Positions 35,551 through 47,064 of a DNA stretch of 64,000 nucleotides are shown here, piece after piece (position 1 is the first letter of the stretch; every line of letters begins with the position of its first letter). The translations under genes were made by a program, and so were the position numbers. The stretch is from Clarkia xantiana subsp. parviflora (lineage: Eukaryota > Streptophyta > Magnoliopsida > Myrtales > Onagraceae). The notes below the pieces were generated by a model, which was given only the letters and a program-made list of their open reading frames with translations, searched no databases and was not told the origin of the DNA. Location: assembly GCA_036873135.1 (NCBI GenBank), contig JAPTYO010000011.1, positions 10,755,747 through 10,819,746 on the forward strand, written 5' to 3'.

Positions 35551-36784
35551 GGGTTAAGAACACAATAGGGGCCTGAATGTTTGCCCATGTTGCCAAAAGG
35601 GGTCTGAATTGAAAAAACGTATTATTAAAGGCCTGAATTTTGAGTTTTGTGTATAAGTGAGGTCTCCGTCCAAATTTTCTGTTAAAAGTAACGGAAAGTG
35701 GTCACATGCCAAGCATGTGACCAAAAATAATTTGAAAACCCGAAAATGCCATTTGACCAAAGTGGGTCTCTTATAGGTTTGACCTAAAATGACGAAAATA
35801 CCCTTTAAGCCACCACAGCTCCGGCGACCACCACCACCCGACTCCGGCGACCACCACCGACCTCCGGCGACCACCACCGGCCTCCGGCGACCACCTCCGA
35901 CCTCCGGCGACCACCGAAAAGCTCCGATCGGAGCCAAAAAAGCTCCGATCGGAGCTTTGGAGCTCCGGTCGGAGCCACAAAGCTCCGATCGGAGCTCTGT
36001 GGCTCCGATCGGGGCCACAGAGCTCCAGATCGGAGCTCTGTGGCTCCCGATCGGAGCCACAGGGCTCCAGATCGGAGCTCTGTGGCTCCGATCGGGGCCA
36101 CAGAGCTCCAGATCGGAGCTCTGTGGCTCCCGATCGGAGCCACAGGGCTCCAGATCGGAGCTCTGTGGCTCCGATCGGGAGCCACAGAGCTCCGATCTGG
36201 AGCCCTGTGGCTCCCGATCGGAGCCACAGAGCTCCGATCTGGAGCCCTGTGGCTCCCGATCGGAGCCACAGAGCTCCGATCTGGAGCCCTGTGGCTCCGA
36301 TCGGGAGCCACAGAGCTCCGATCGGAGCTTTGTGGCTCCGACCGGAGCTCCAAAGCTCCGACCGGAGCTCCAAAGCTCCGATCGGAGCTTTTTTGGCTCC
36401 GATCGGAGCTTCGGAGCTCCAATCGGAGCTTTTTTGGCTCCGATCGGAGGCCGGTGGTGGTCGCCGGAGGCCGATGGCGGTCGCCGGAGCCGGGTGGTGG
36501 TCGCCGGGCGGTGGCCGGAGCGTGGTGGCCTTAATTGCATAATTAGTGTGTAGGGGTATTTTAGACATTTCACATTTTATTAATTAAATTGATAAATTGT
36601 ATAATAATTACAAAAGGGTATTTTTGTCTTTTCACGTGAATCTGTTAGATTTAACAGAAAATTTGGACGGAGACTTGAAAAAACACAAAACTCAAAATTC
36701 AGGCCCTTAATAATACGTTTTTTCAATTCAGACCCCTTTTGGCAACATGGGCAAACATTCAGGCCCCTATTGTGTTCTTAACCC
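35551..36784. mobile_element. Mutator-like non-autonomous element, copy 2 (MULE-2)
   Basis: 1234 bp with a perfect 9-bp TSD TTAAAAGAA (35542-35550 and 36785-36793). The TIRs, about 100 bp and nearly identical, start GGGTTAAGAACACAATAGGG. The inside shows the subterminal hairpin (35700-35722), CTCCGGCGACCACCAC-type repeats (about 35817-35910), the palindromic core (35911-36450) and the inverted GGTGGTCGCCGGAG block (36450-36510). No transposase. It sits about 1.05 kb upstream of the MIR156 TATA box, so it may contribute to that promoter region. Confidence 0.93.
35911..36450. repeat. 42-bp palindromic minisatellite core of MULE-2
   Basis: The period is 42 bp (GAGCTCTGTGGCTCCCGATC, then GGAGCCACAGGGCTCCAGATCG), i.e. 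two mutually inverted 16-mers per unit. The left half has GGGCTCCAGATC and the right half its complement GATCTGGAGCCC, so the array is also one large palindrome. Because 42 is divisible by three and the unit has no stop, all frames stay open (up to 339 codons). These are not genes. Confidence 0.88.
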
Positions 36785-36793
36785 TTAAAAGAA

Positions 36794-37870
36794 TGTTAGA
36801 GAACGAGGTGACAACCCTCTTCAAGGAACCTTCATTGATGGGATCCAACATTTGTCAATGGTTCTCTAATTGGCCAATTAGAATTGTTAATTGGGTTTAG
36901 TAATTCTTATTATTATTAAAGAAAAGAATATATACTCTAAGCATCATCACTCTTAATGATACTCAACTTTGGTTAGTTTCCTCTCAATTAATTCCCTCTG
37001 TTTCATAGGAGGGAGCTTGCCAGCTGCCATTAGGGGGTTTGCTTTGGGAGATTTTGCATATAACTATTCAATTGTTTATAAGGCAGAAATTTTCATTTAG
37101 AATAAAAGTTTATGGTGCTCCAATTTACAAAATATTTTTTATATTATGCAAGTTAATGACTACTTTTCTAAATAAATATAATTTTGTTGGATCAAGTTAA
37201 ATAATAACACGTGAAGAAATCAATAATTAAAAGTTTAAAATTAATTTTAGAGTTTCTTATCCCAAATACGTTGTATTATACCATGTGGCACAGCCGGTTA
37301 GTATAAACTTTATATCACACTAGAAAAATCCACGACATAAAATACTATTATTTAATTTTAACGTCTACAAATATATTAGTTACTTTTAATTTATTGTAAT
37401 ATTATTTGATCTTAAATATGTAATCGAAGAGTCATAAATTTTTCTAAGGTACGATGATTTACTAACAGTTTTTTCATGTGAAAGTAGATGTGAAGACCTT
37501 GCGAATAACAATATGAATTATATATTTGTAATTTACGCACACCGCTGCAATACTTTAACACGATTTTTTATATACGAATAGTCAAACGCAAAACGCGGGT
37601 TATTGAATAGTTTTTAAGAAAAAATAAAAATTAGGGCATAAAGTTGGGTTACTTTATATAAAACAAAGGAGAAGGCTTTATACTCAATAATGTTCCTTTT
37701 CCCAATATTATCCAATATGATATTGTATATATCAAGAAGATGCGCACAATCAATAATAGATAATAATGTAGTAAGAACCAAACGAACAAAACAAATAATA
37801 TTATAGTGAATGAAATGGGAAACCAACTTTTCTCAAACTATATATAAAGGGGAATAGAGCCTTCTTCTCT
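36794..37870 (+). promoter_or_regulatory. MIR156 upstream region and TATA box
   Basis: AT-rich intergenic DNA leading to a TATA box TATATAAA at 37841-37848, about 120 bp before the hairpin. Transcription would start near 37870-37880, followed by a C/T-rich start region typical of plant genes. A short minus-strand frame at 37614-37826 has no domain. Confidence 0.6.
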
Positions 37871-37959
37871 TCTCAGATACAGCCACAATTCAAATCAACA
37901 GCCAGTGTTGGATGTTTCAGATTAGGAGGCTCGCTGAGGAGGCATTCCGAAAAGGGTAA

Positions 37960-38066
37960 CGAATTGGAGGTGACAGAAGAGAGTGAGCACACATGGTTGT
38001 TTCGTGCATGGCGCTTCATGCTCGAAGCTATGCGTGCTCACCCTCTTTCTGTCACCCCTATTTCTT
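37960..38066 (+). ncRNA. MIR156: miR156 precursor
   Basis: The 5-prime arm contains TGACAGAAGAGAGTGAGCAC at 37971-37990, identical to the conserved plant miR156 mature sequence. The 3-prime arm contains its star strand at 38036-38056 (GCTCACCCTCTTTCTGTCACC). The arms pair with one bulge and a mismatch, and pairing continues outward (GGAGGTGAC with GTCACCCC). The loop is about 45 nt. DICER-LIKE1 processing would yield miR156, which targets SPL transcription-factor mRNAs and holds plants in the juvenile phase. A TATA box lies about 120 bp upstream. The paralogous flank at 56.3 kb lacks the hairpin. Confidence 0.96.
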
Positions 38067-38693
38067 TTATAAGATTGCTTACCCAATTTCAATTTTGAGT
38101 CGGGATCGTTAATGTCAGTTTATTTTACAAGATAGTATTCTCACCGAGATCCGAATTCAGTTCGCTCCTAAAAATTGTAACTCAACTCCCTGTACCTCTA
38201 ATCCTCTTTCTCTTAAAATAGTCAGGCATGTATTGATGCAACTCTGCCTTTTTTTTTAATATACTAGGATATTCTAAACATAATAAACTTTTATTTCACA
38301 GCAATACTCTTTTTCCAACTCTTTTTCTATCGCCAAAGAACATAATAAATCGATTGAGCCCATAATTAAAAAACGGGTATAGCCTTAGCACAGGTCTTCC
38401 AATTTGCATTCTGAAGCAGAGGTGGCACCTATATCTCCGGCCCGGTTTGGTTTATTTGGAGTTGAGTTAATATTATACCAAAGTTAAGACATAATTTGTT
38501 TTTTTTTTTTTTTTTTTCTTTTTCAAAGACATAATTTGTTGAATCAATAACACTATATATATTGTTGTATATTAGATCCAAATTAAACCACCACCACTTG
38601 TATGTTGGAAAAAAAAAAACACCACTTGTATTAATGTTTTATCAATCAGGTGTGTTCAATAAAGAGTGTGAGTCGTATGCACACTCTCTGTAA
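38067..38693. repeat. Duplicated flank A (paralogous to 56335-56786)
   Basis: Shared words in the same order: GCTTACCCAATTTCAA versus GCTTACACAATTTCAA, then GATATTCTAA, CCTTAGCACAG, TTTGCATTC, CCACCACTTGTATTAAT and GGTGAGTTTAATAAA-like. The PIF-like element at 38694 interrupts the homology; it resumes at 48135. The flank may include the 3-prime part of the MIR156 primary transcript. Confidence 0.7.
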
Positions 38694-38919
38694 AGGCATG
38701 TTTGATTGGATGTATTAAGAAATACTAACACATATCTTTGTTAATACTTTGTTCGTTTTGCTTTGGTATTAGTATTAACTAATATATGGGTATTAACTAA
38801 TAATCATTTCTATAGTAAATTATATATTAACTAAGCCTCCCAAAAATGATGTATTGTTTAATACATAGTGCCTAACGATCAAAATACCCATATCCATACT
38901 TAATATATATAATAACTCC

Positions 38920-39250
38920 GCCGACTTCGGGCCGTCTCCGACAGTTTCGGTCCGGGCCCCGGCGGGTTCGGATTGAGTCCCGACATGTTCGGATCGGGCC
39001 TATGCGGATTTGGGACGTACCCTGGCGGTTTCGGGACGTACCCTGGCGGATTCGAACCCCGACGGGTTCGGTACGTACCCGACGGTTTCGGGCCGGATCC
39101 CGGTGGGTTCGGTACGCACTCCATTGGGTTCGGGTCGGTCCCAATAGTTTAGGTTTGGGCTAGCACGAGTTCGGGTCGGACTCAGACGTGTTCGACTCGT
39201 AACGAGTTCTATTCGGGCCGGGCCCCGACGAGTTCTGGACAGACTTTGTC
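38920..39250. repeat. GC-rich tandem array in the PIF-like element
   Basis: Roughly 24-bp units such as GGGTTCGGTACGTACCC, GGTTTCGGGACGTACCCT and GGGCCCCGGCGGGTTCGG. Two minus-strand frames (38872-39144 and 38900-39124) of Arg/Pro/Thr-rich repeats come from the array and are not genes. Related arrays occur at 54525-54625 and 55610-56000. Confidence 0.7.
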
Positions 39251-39789
39251 TACCTTGGACCTGTGGTACTTTTACATAATTGAAGTTACTTTTTCTATAA
39301 TTTTTTTAAAATATTCTTATGCAAAAATATAATCTCATTAAAAAATGCATATATGGCTATTTTTGCCTTTTAGTAATTGTATTAGGATATCCTAATGAGG
39401 GGTGAGACAGTCCGGTCGGACCGGTTTTTTAACTATTTCGGTCGGGGTCCAGTTTTTTCAGTCCGGATTTTTTAGCAAAAAAATCCGTATAGAAAAAATT
39501 AAACTATCCATGTATATTACGGCTTTTTGGTCCGGTTTTCGGTTTAAACCGAAAATCCGAACATAATAATCAATATTTAAAATATCTCCAATTTTCACAC
39601 ATAGACAACGATAAAGTACCCGTTAATTAAATTATATAGAATAAAAAACAAAATTTCATACAATTCACATTTAGAAAATATATTCAAAGTTTCAAAATAA
39701 ATAAAAAATGAGGAATATGAAACTCTTGTGAATTTTTGTTTTTGGCCGAAAAAAGTTATATTTATTCAAAACAAACTCGAAACATTACA

Positions 39790-42700
39790 TCAATGCGGTA
39801 AATTTTCCAAGTCTAACAATAAAAGAAAAGTAAAAGAGGATGGGGGTTTAGTAACCCAATTACTAATGCACATCCCCTTTCTAGATTGTTTTGCAATACA
39901 GTCTGCGCACATATTCGCATCTCGAGAAATCACTCTACATGACACCGATGGGATAGTACTCGCCATATGCATTGCATTGTCGACCGTTGTCTTAATCCGC
40001 CTGTCAATCACCTCCGTAGGAGACTCGATTCGTCTAACAACAGTGGAAGAATCTGTTTCGAGCACCACAGTAGTCCAAGCTTCTTGAGTAGCCAACCGAA
40101 TGCCTTCTTGTATCGCTCTAGCTTCGAGAAGTAAATCACCATTTTCCTTCGTTCTTCTATTCAATCCCGCCACTACTTCACCCTTGTAATTCCTCGCAAT
40201 AACCGCTATGCCACCCATTTGGCTTGTCTCATCCCATGAGGCATCGCAATTGATCTTGACTTGGTTCGGTCGTGGGGGTTCCTAATGTCGTGGTTTCTCT
40301 TGACGGCATACTCTTTGTCTTGCATTCTTTTTACTTTTGCTCTCCCAATATTCTTTATGATCCCTAAAGCAATTTGAGACGATGCATTGAGGATTAGGCA
40401 TTTCATGTGCGAACAAAGCTCGCCAAATCCCCCAGCAAGTGACTCCACATAGTGACCAAACCCGACTTTGTTCATCTTTTGACAACCCCGTGCTTGAACG
40501 AAACCTCGTCATCCATTCTTCGATCGTAACATCTTCGGAATTTACACTTCTAGCATGCATTAAGGCAAACCAGACCGGTCTCATCCATGAGCATTGAAAC
40601 AACATATGCTCCGTGGTTTCCGGTTGGTTACGAAAAGGGCACGTCGGATTAATGTCCATACCTCTCCTAGCCAAATTCACTTTTACTGCAAGTGCATTTG
40701 AAAGCAAACGCCATAAAAACGATTTTACCTTCGGATGGATCTCCATAGTCCAAATACTCTTCCACGTTCCTTTATTCGGTCGATGAACACTTGGTCCCTC
40801 TTGGTTTCTTTGACGTGTTATCACATCTAGTGGTTTTATAGCCCTATATGCCGACCTCACTGTCATAGCTCTACTCCTTTCATAAGGCCAAACTAGTGTG
40901 TCTATTGTTTCCACCATAGGGAGTTGAACCGAAGTAATTGCCATGGCTTCTCTCCCTTGAATTAAGTCCGCCACGGATGATAGGTCACAGGTACGTGATT
41001 CCAAGTTTAACAATTCACCCACCTTCATGTTCCTCCTATCCAAGTCAACATATGCAGGATTAATGCATGATGATTCCAAGTTCCAAATCCACTTGTCTCC
41101 AAAGACCTTGACTCTTTACCCATTTTCGATCTTCCATAGCCCATGATCTAAAAGAGTGTTTCGACCATCCAAGAGGCGCCACGCCCACGATGCCCTTCCC
41201 CCCTTTTTCGCATTAGAAAAATCTTCATTATGAAAGTAGATCCCTTTGAGTAGCCTGACCCAATAAGCATCTGGGTTCTGCTCTAATCTCCAAGCCATCT
41301 TCGTTAGGAGCGCACGATTGAAAGACGTTAGCTCCCTTGAAGCCCAACCCTCCTTCATCTTTTGAGTTGGTAAGGTGACTCCAACTCCGCCAATGTATCT
41401 TCCTCCCTTCATCATTTTGTCCCCACCAAAAGTTGGCTATTAGCGATTTTACCTTAGAACACCAACATTTGGGAAGAAGAAAAATGCTCCTGGTATATAT
41501 ACCATTCCCGGGGTTTCGTACTCCTTTCACCTCCAAGGTGTTTTCCACTCTTTGCTTGATCGTAAGGGTACAATTAGAGCTGAAAAATAAAGTTGATTTG
41601 CTCACATTGACACCTTGTCCCGAAGCTTGGCAATACTCAATAATGCTCTTGAAGTGTTGCAGGTTTCTTTGCTCGACATTCATGAAAAAGAGTGAGTCGT
41701 CCGCAAAAAATAAATGATGTAATTCCGGACATGTGCGACGTATCTTTACTCCACATATCTCTCTCTCTTCAACCGCCTTCGTTACCCTTCTCGAGAGAAC
41801 ATCCGCCACCAAAATAAACAAGTAAGGGGACAAGGGATCTCCTTGACGAATCCCCCTTGTCGGCTGAATTATACTTGTTCGCTTGCCATTCACCATGACC
41901 CGATACAAGACAGACGAAACACATGTATAGATCAGTTGAATCCACATTTCGTCAAAGCCCATCCTTTGCATCACTGCACATAAGAAGTCCTATTCTACAC
42001 GATCATAAGCCTTTTGCATATCAAGCTTGAGTGCACATTCTTCTTTCCGACTTTGTGATCGGTTGCGCAAACAGTGGAAAGCTTCATGCGCAATAATGAT
42101 GTTATCCTGGATTAAACGACTTGCGACAAAAGAACTTTGGAATGGCGACATCATATCCGAAAGGAAAGGTTTTAACCTATTCGCAAGCACCTTAGACACA
42201 ATCTTGTAGCTAAAGTTACATAAGCTTATGGGCCAAAATTGACTAGGTAAGGAAGGGTTGGGAACCTTAGGGATTAACACTATATCAGTTAAAGATAAAG
42301 AGGGTGGAAGACAACCTGTGTTGAAGAAGGCACGGACCAAGGCGATAAGATCTCGATCCACGACACTCCAGTATTTTTGGTAGAATAGACCTGGGAATCC
42401 ATCTGGACCTGGTGCTTTTGTACCCCCTAACTGAAAAGCCGCAAACCGAATCTCCTCATCATCAATCGGTTTCATCAACTCCCCGTTCATTGCCTCAGTA
42501 ACCAACCTTGGAATGCAATTAAGTAACTCCCCCCAATCCCTAGAGGCTGATGTTGTGAACAAGAGTGTATAGAAACCCTCAAATTCATTCATGATATCTC
42601 TTTCCTCCGTGATCCATCTACCATCGGTACTCTCTATTGCTAGAACTTTGTTATGTCGTCGTCTATCAATGGTAGTCATATGAAAGAATTTTGAGTTCCT

Positions 42701-43786
42701 ATCACCGTAATTTAGCCACTTCACCCTTGATCGTTGTTGCCAATACATTTCCTCACGTCTCCATAATTGGCCAAGCTTCTCTTGTAAAGAACGTTCTTCG
42801 TTAACATCGTGGTTGCCCCTAGCTTGCAAAGATATCAGCTTTTCCTTCACCTCCTTGATAAGGACACGATTGTTGCCAAAACGTCTCCTACTCCATGCAA
42901 GTAATTGTTTACGGCATTTAGCTAGTCTCCAACCCACCTTGTTGTCTGGTTGAAAAGTATCCCAATCCACCTCCCTATCAACTCTTAACCTCTCTGTATC
43001 CAAGTCCCATTTCCATGCATCATTGACTACTTCATCACATTCCGGATGTTCCGTCCACATTTGTTCGAAACGAAATGGTTTTCTTCCTCTTAGATCCTTT
43101 TGGTTACGGCATATTATGATGGGGTTATGATCAGATCCCATTGGACGGAAACTCGGAAAACGATTGACCCATTGGACGCTAGCCATGGCACGATCAAGTC
43201 TCTCACGAACTCGACTTTTTCCCGTTTGTTGGTTTGACCACGTAAACATAGGTCCCTTAAAACTGAGATCAAGTAGCCCCACATCGCTTATCATGGAGTT
43301 GAACTCATCGATCCAACTCTGATCCTTAAAGCACCCACCTTCCTTCTCATGATGGCTCCTAATCTCATTAAAGTCACCGAAACATACCCACGCCTCTGAT
43401 ATGCCTTGTGATATTTGCCTTAAAGTCATCCAATTATCTAATCTATCACTGAACCTAGGATGTCCATATACACAAATAATGAATGTCCTCTCCCCCATAG
43501 GTCCCGATGGATATGATGCATCAATTGTGTTCTTACTCCGATAATAAACGGTTAAATCGATCTCCTCCTTCCACCATAAAGCCAGGCCACCAGATAGGCC
43601 CACCGGGTCAACATATACAGCACGTTCAAACCCCAAATTTCTCCTTGCTTGCTCACAAACATCCGACTTATTTTTTGTCTCCATCAGGAAGATAATAGTC
43701 GTCTTATATCTTCCCGATAGATCCTTGATATTCGGAACTGTCAGGTCGGATCCCAGTCCCTGACAATTCCAACTCATGATATTCAT
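39790..43786 (-). pseudogene. LINE ORF2: endonuclease, reverse transcriptase, RNase H
   Basis: The start is MNIMSWNCQGLGSD at 43786, the apurinic-type endonuclease. It contains METKNK, FGDFNEI and GSDHNPI, the usual catalytic motifs. Reverse transcriptase begins at about 42420 (TKAPGPDGFPGLFYQKYW) and includes KLDMQKAYDRVE, RQGDPLSPYLF and the catalytic FADDSLFF (about 41720-41697). A zf-RVT region follows (IHPKVKSFLWRLLSNALA), then an RNase H domain (40218-39790, with EARAIQEG and ETDSSTVV). Defects: a stop at 41990 after YDRVE, where a single TGG-to-TAG change is likely, frameshifts near 41410 and 41100, and a break near 40280-40220. In living elements this protein performs target-primed reverse transcription. 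Confidence 0.9.
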
Positions 43787-44610
43787 TGATGTCGTGTGGC
43801 TGTTCCCGTAGGAACCCTAATAAGAGCCACCGAAGCGAGGGATGTGCTAGACCCTGCTTCCACGATTACTTTTGTCACTCCTCATATGCATGGCCGGCTG
43901 ACTTGCATCCAAACTGAGTGCCAAACTCCTCTTTGTTCTTTTATTACTCGGTTCTTCTTCGAGCAAATCTCCCGTTTTCTTTTTATGGCTAGTCTGTCAA
44001 CCACCGGAGTTAAACCCGATGCCGCTCCAAGAGTCTCTCGTGTTGGTGAAGGGAGATCAAGATTAAGGTCAATAAGGCTACTAACTGGGACTACGGGTTG
44101 GTTAGTTGAGTCTGAGTTGCTGTTCTTATCCCGGAAATTCATCCAAGATGTATGGATCCTAATAGGAGAGATTGGTTCAGGTTCAAGATTAATGGGAGCT
44201 GGTAAGGATGGGGTAGTTCAGTGCTAGGAATGGAGCTATGGGCAAAATGGTACTAGGGTCTTTGTCAACAATATGGATGGGTGGCAACTCAGAGATAAGG
44301 GATGTATCAAATACTAGCTCCATAGGAAGAGGGGTATTGTCTGGTAACCCTAGATTTCGATCAAATACGACGGATGAACCTTGGAATTCTCTAGGCACAT
44401 GTGTTAGGGTTATTGGTTGTGGAGATGTATGTGTGACAGGGGTTAGGTTGGTAGGTCGGGGTGGGTTGTTCTTCAGGTATGGTTTCTGAGGTAGGAGGGT
44501 TTCCACGAGAGACTCTTATCTGTTCTCCCGGGGCCATCGTGCTTGGAGCTTGCTTCTTTGTTCCCGCATGCATCCTTGCCCAAACCGTTAATCTGCACCC
44601 ATACCTCCAT

Positions 44611-44855
44611 GGATCTTTTAATTATGCTCCAAAAGCACCATGCTTTTGGTACTTATTTTCGTATTTTTCTATTGCCCTAAAAGTGAACCCTAGAAGAAAA
44701 TTGATATTATTAATAGTATGGTGCAAATATTAGGTGTGGTTAAAAAATTTCATATTTTTTCATACTTTAAAAGTTTTACATGTGTTACAATTAGGTCCAC
44801 CCTAGTAATAAAAAAACCAAAAGCATGGTGCTCTTGAAGCATGATAGAAAAATCC
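44611..44855. mobile_element. 245-bp MITE with 9-bp TSD in LINE ORF1
   Basis: The TSD TACCTCCAT is perfect at 44602-44610 and 44856-44864. The TIRs of about 40 bp run from GGATCTTTT through AGCACCATGCTTTTGG at left and GGATTTTTC through AGCACCATGCTTTTGG on the complement at right. The 9-bp TSD points to the Mutator superfamily, but the ends are unlike MULE-1 to MULE-5. The inside is AT-rich and non-coding. Removing it with one TSD copy restores the LINE frame (TKMEVWVQI). Confidence 0.9.
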
Positions 44856-44949
44856 TACCTCCATCTTGGTGAAATCGACAGAATCTATACTAGTTTCACC
44901 CTCCCACTTCTTGAGGTTAAGACAATTACCTTGTATCGACCAAGGATTA

Positions 44950-45258
44950 TGTTATGATCACTATTATTATAGTATTAGGGGTTATATTGATAGATATAGT
45001 AGTATATGGCCAAGTAGTATAAAGTAATAGTTAAGGGTCAAAGTAGTGTTTTGATATGTAGTTTTTATATGTATGAGAATTGTAGAAGGAAGAGGAAATC
45101 AGGAAATGAATGATGATGAATTGAAAAGGTTGTCTTCTCCATTTTGGCTCTGGTCATCTCCCTCAATTCTTCTGATTGAATATGTTCTCTCTTGAATCCA
45201 ATCTGGATTTTCTTATCTTCTTCGATCAATCGTTACGAATCGATTCGTGTTCGTAACA
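44950..45258 (+). repeat. 5-prime LTR of the RRM-carrying element
   Basis: 309 bp; collinear with 46764-47064, with a handful of substitutions and an 8-bp net length difference. Confidence 0.88.
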
Positions 45259-45827
45259 TTGGTGCTCTCGTTGAGAGTTGAACCCCTACCCTCTCCCATC
45301 AGATTCCGACCACCGCCGCCAGCCCCATTCGTCCGTCACTCGTAACGCCGCCCTTCGTAGGTCACCTCCGCTCACAGTCAGTCTAGCCACTGATGTCTCT
45401 GCTGCTAGTTTGTCTTAATCTGTTGCAGTGTTCTTTCCTGCTGCTGTCAATAAACACAAATTGATCTGGTAATTTCAAATCGTCTTACTGGTGTCTAATC
45501 CTACTGCTGTTGATAATACTTGTTGCTGGGTTGAATTAGCATCCGAAAATTGCTGTTGGGTTGTGGTTTTCTATTCTGCCCACAAGGTGTTTGTGAAAAT
45601 GGCAAAGTGAAGATTTCTGGTGTATTATGGTGATTTCTGTTGCATGATTGACTCATTGTGGGGCTGCTGCATTATTGATACATTTCGGGACTGCTTCATC
45701 GTTTATTTCGAAGATATTTGAACATTGAATTTGCCCACACAAGGTGTTCGTGAAAATGCCGATAGAAAAATTCTGGTTTCTTGGTAATTGTTGCTGATTT
45801 CTGAGAAGTCTGGGTATACTGCATGCA

Positions 45828-46823
45828 ATGGATATGGATATTATGTGTATGAGGGTTTCTCTTGCTAAGATTCAATGTCAATTTGAATCAATAACTGGGA
45901 AATTCGTATTAACATCCACGGAAGAAGAACACATTTGTCTCATTCCAGGAGTTGATGAGGTGGATCTCACTCGATTGGATGAACCAAGTCGAGGCCTTCT
46001 ATTAACAATCCATGATTGTTGGTACTCGATTTCCGAAGAGATCCTACTTGAGGTTTTCTCCTAAATTTCTCATCGGGATTGTGTGGAAAAGATTACACAG
46101 TATGCAGAAACTCATTTTCTAGTTCAGTTTGCCTCCACCCTTAATGCTCGAGTTGCCCAGATGGTTTTAAATGACCAGCACATTTATGAAAACTGCTGTC
46201 GGGTTCATATCCAATTTTTTCATCGGAAAGTCAATGAAGAAATAGAAAAACCCTTGTGTAGTGATATAGATAAAGTTCTTCGTGATGAAGTGGAACAGAT
46301 AGGCACTCTGGAAGAGTTTAACAGCCTTGATGAAGCCATGAATATTGGTTTGAGCGGTGATACTTATATTGGCAATGGTGAAGGGAAACTTAATGCTATT
46401 GGATTTGAAAGCACCGAAGATACCCAAGAGCATATTCTACATTTTGAGGAGTTCGATCCTTTTTGGATAGGTACACTTGATTCCGGAGTCAAAGTACAAC
46501 AAGATCTTATACTCAAGAAATTGGTTTCAACTTGCAACAATGAGGTGTTCCTTAATTTGGTGGCTCAACGACATTTGATGGAATTTATACTTATGGAAGC
46601 ATATGTCTTTTTGAGGAGAACAATACTTCGAGATTATGATGACTTCAATGGTCCCAGAAATTCACAAGTATCATTCACCTTTACTTGGACACTTGTTAGA
46701 GATTATGATGTGTTTAGTGGTCCCGATCACCTTGAGGACAAAGTGTTTTTAAGGGGTGAGGAATGTTATGATCATTATTATTATAGTATTAGGGGTTATA
46801 TTGATAGATATAGTAGTATATAG
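45828..46823 (+). pseudogene. Captured RRM (PTB-like) fragment fused to an element C-terminus
   Basis: One frame of 332 codons with a single internal TAA at 46062-46064. Around the stop, EPSRGLLLTIHDCWYSISEE and ILLEVFS lead into VEKITQYAETHFLVQFAST and IYENCCRVHIQF. This order, with the spacing and the IY-x-x-CC-x-x-x-IQF strand, resembles an RRM of polypyrimidine-tract-binding proteins (EPNR...VTIH, EVLHQVFS, VEKI, IQY in that family). The C-terminal end (DHLEDKVFLRGEE) looks like the pol end of a gypsy-type element. So a gene fragment seems to have replaced the retroviral-like genes. The PTB assignment is inference from motif order. The frame runs on into the right LTR. Confidence 0.6.
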
Positions 46824-47064
46824 CTAAGTAGTATAAAGTAATAGTTAAGGGTCAAAGTAGTATTTTGATATGTAGTTTTTATATGTATGAGAATTGTAGA
46901 AGGAAGAGGAAATGAACGATGATGAATTGAAAATGTTGTCTTCTCCATTTTGGCTCTGGTTATCTCCATCAATTCTTCTGATTGAATCTGTTCTCTCTTG
47001 AATCCAATCTGGATTTTCTTATCTTCTTCGATCAATCGTTACGAATCGATCCGTGTTCGTAACA
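46764..47064 (+). repeat. 3-prime LTR of the RRM-carrying element
   Basis: 301 bp, TGTTATGATCATT...GTTCGTAACA. Confidence 0.88.

Larger units (their letters stand above)
44950..47064 (+). mobile_element. Small LTR retrotransposon carrying an RRM-like gene fragment
   Basis: LTRs TGTTATGATCA...TTCGTAACA lie at 44950-45258 (309 bp) and 46764-47064 (301 bp). The flanks GATTA (44945-44949) and GATTT (47065-47069) match at four of five positions. After the left LTR comes TTGGTGCTCTCGTTGAGAG, the usual start of the primer-binding region in this class. AAGGGGTGAGGAA before the right LTR is a polypurine tract. The interior of about 1.5 kb has no gag, protease, integrase or reverse transcriptase, so the element is non-autonomous. 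Removing it joins the LINE frame exactly (IIDRN|PWSIQG). Confidence 0.9.

Noticed and set aside
35554..36573. Open frames of 139-339 codons on both strands in MULE-2 (and similar ones at 6985-7900 and 48603-49085)
   Set aside because: They come from a stop-free 42-bp repeat, overlap in all six frames and show no domain. I treat them as artefacts of the array.
38872..39144. Arg/Thr/Pro-rich repeat protein
   Set aside because: Encoded by a tandem GC-rich array in a PIF-like element; the neighbouring frame is equally open.
41433..44733. Plus-strand frames of 60-143 codons in the LINE
   Set aside because: Opposite strand of LINE ORF2 and ORF1; no independent evidence.
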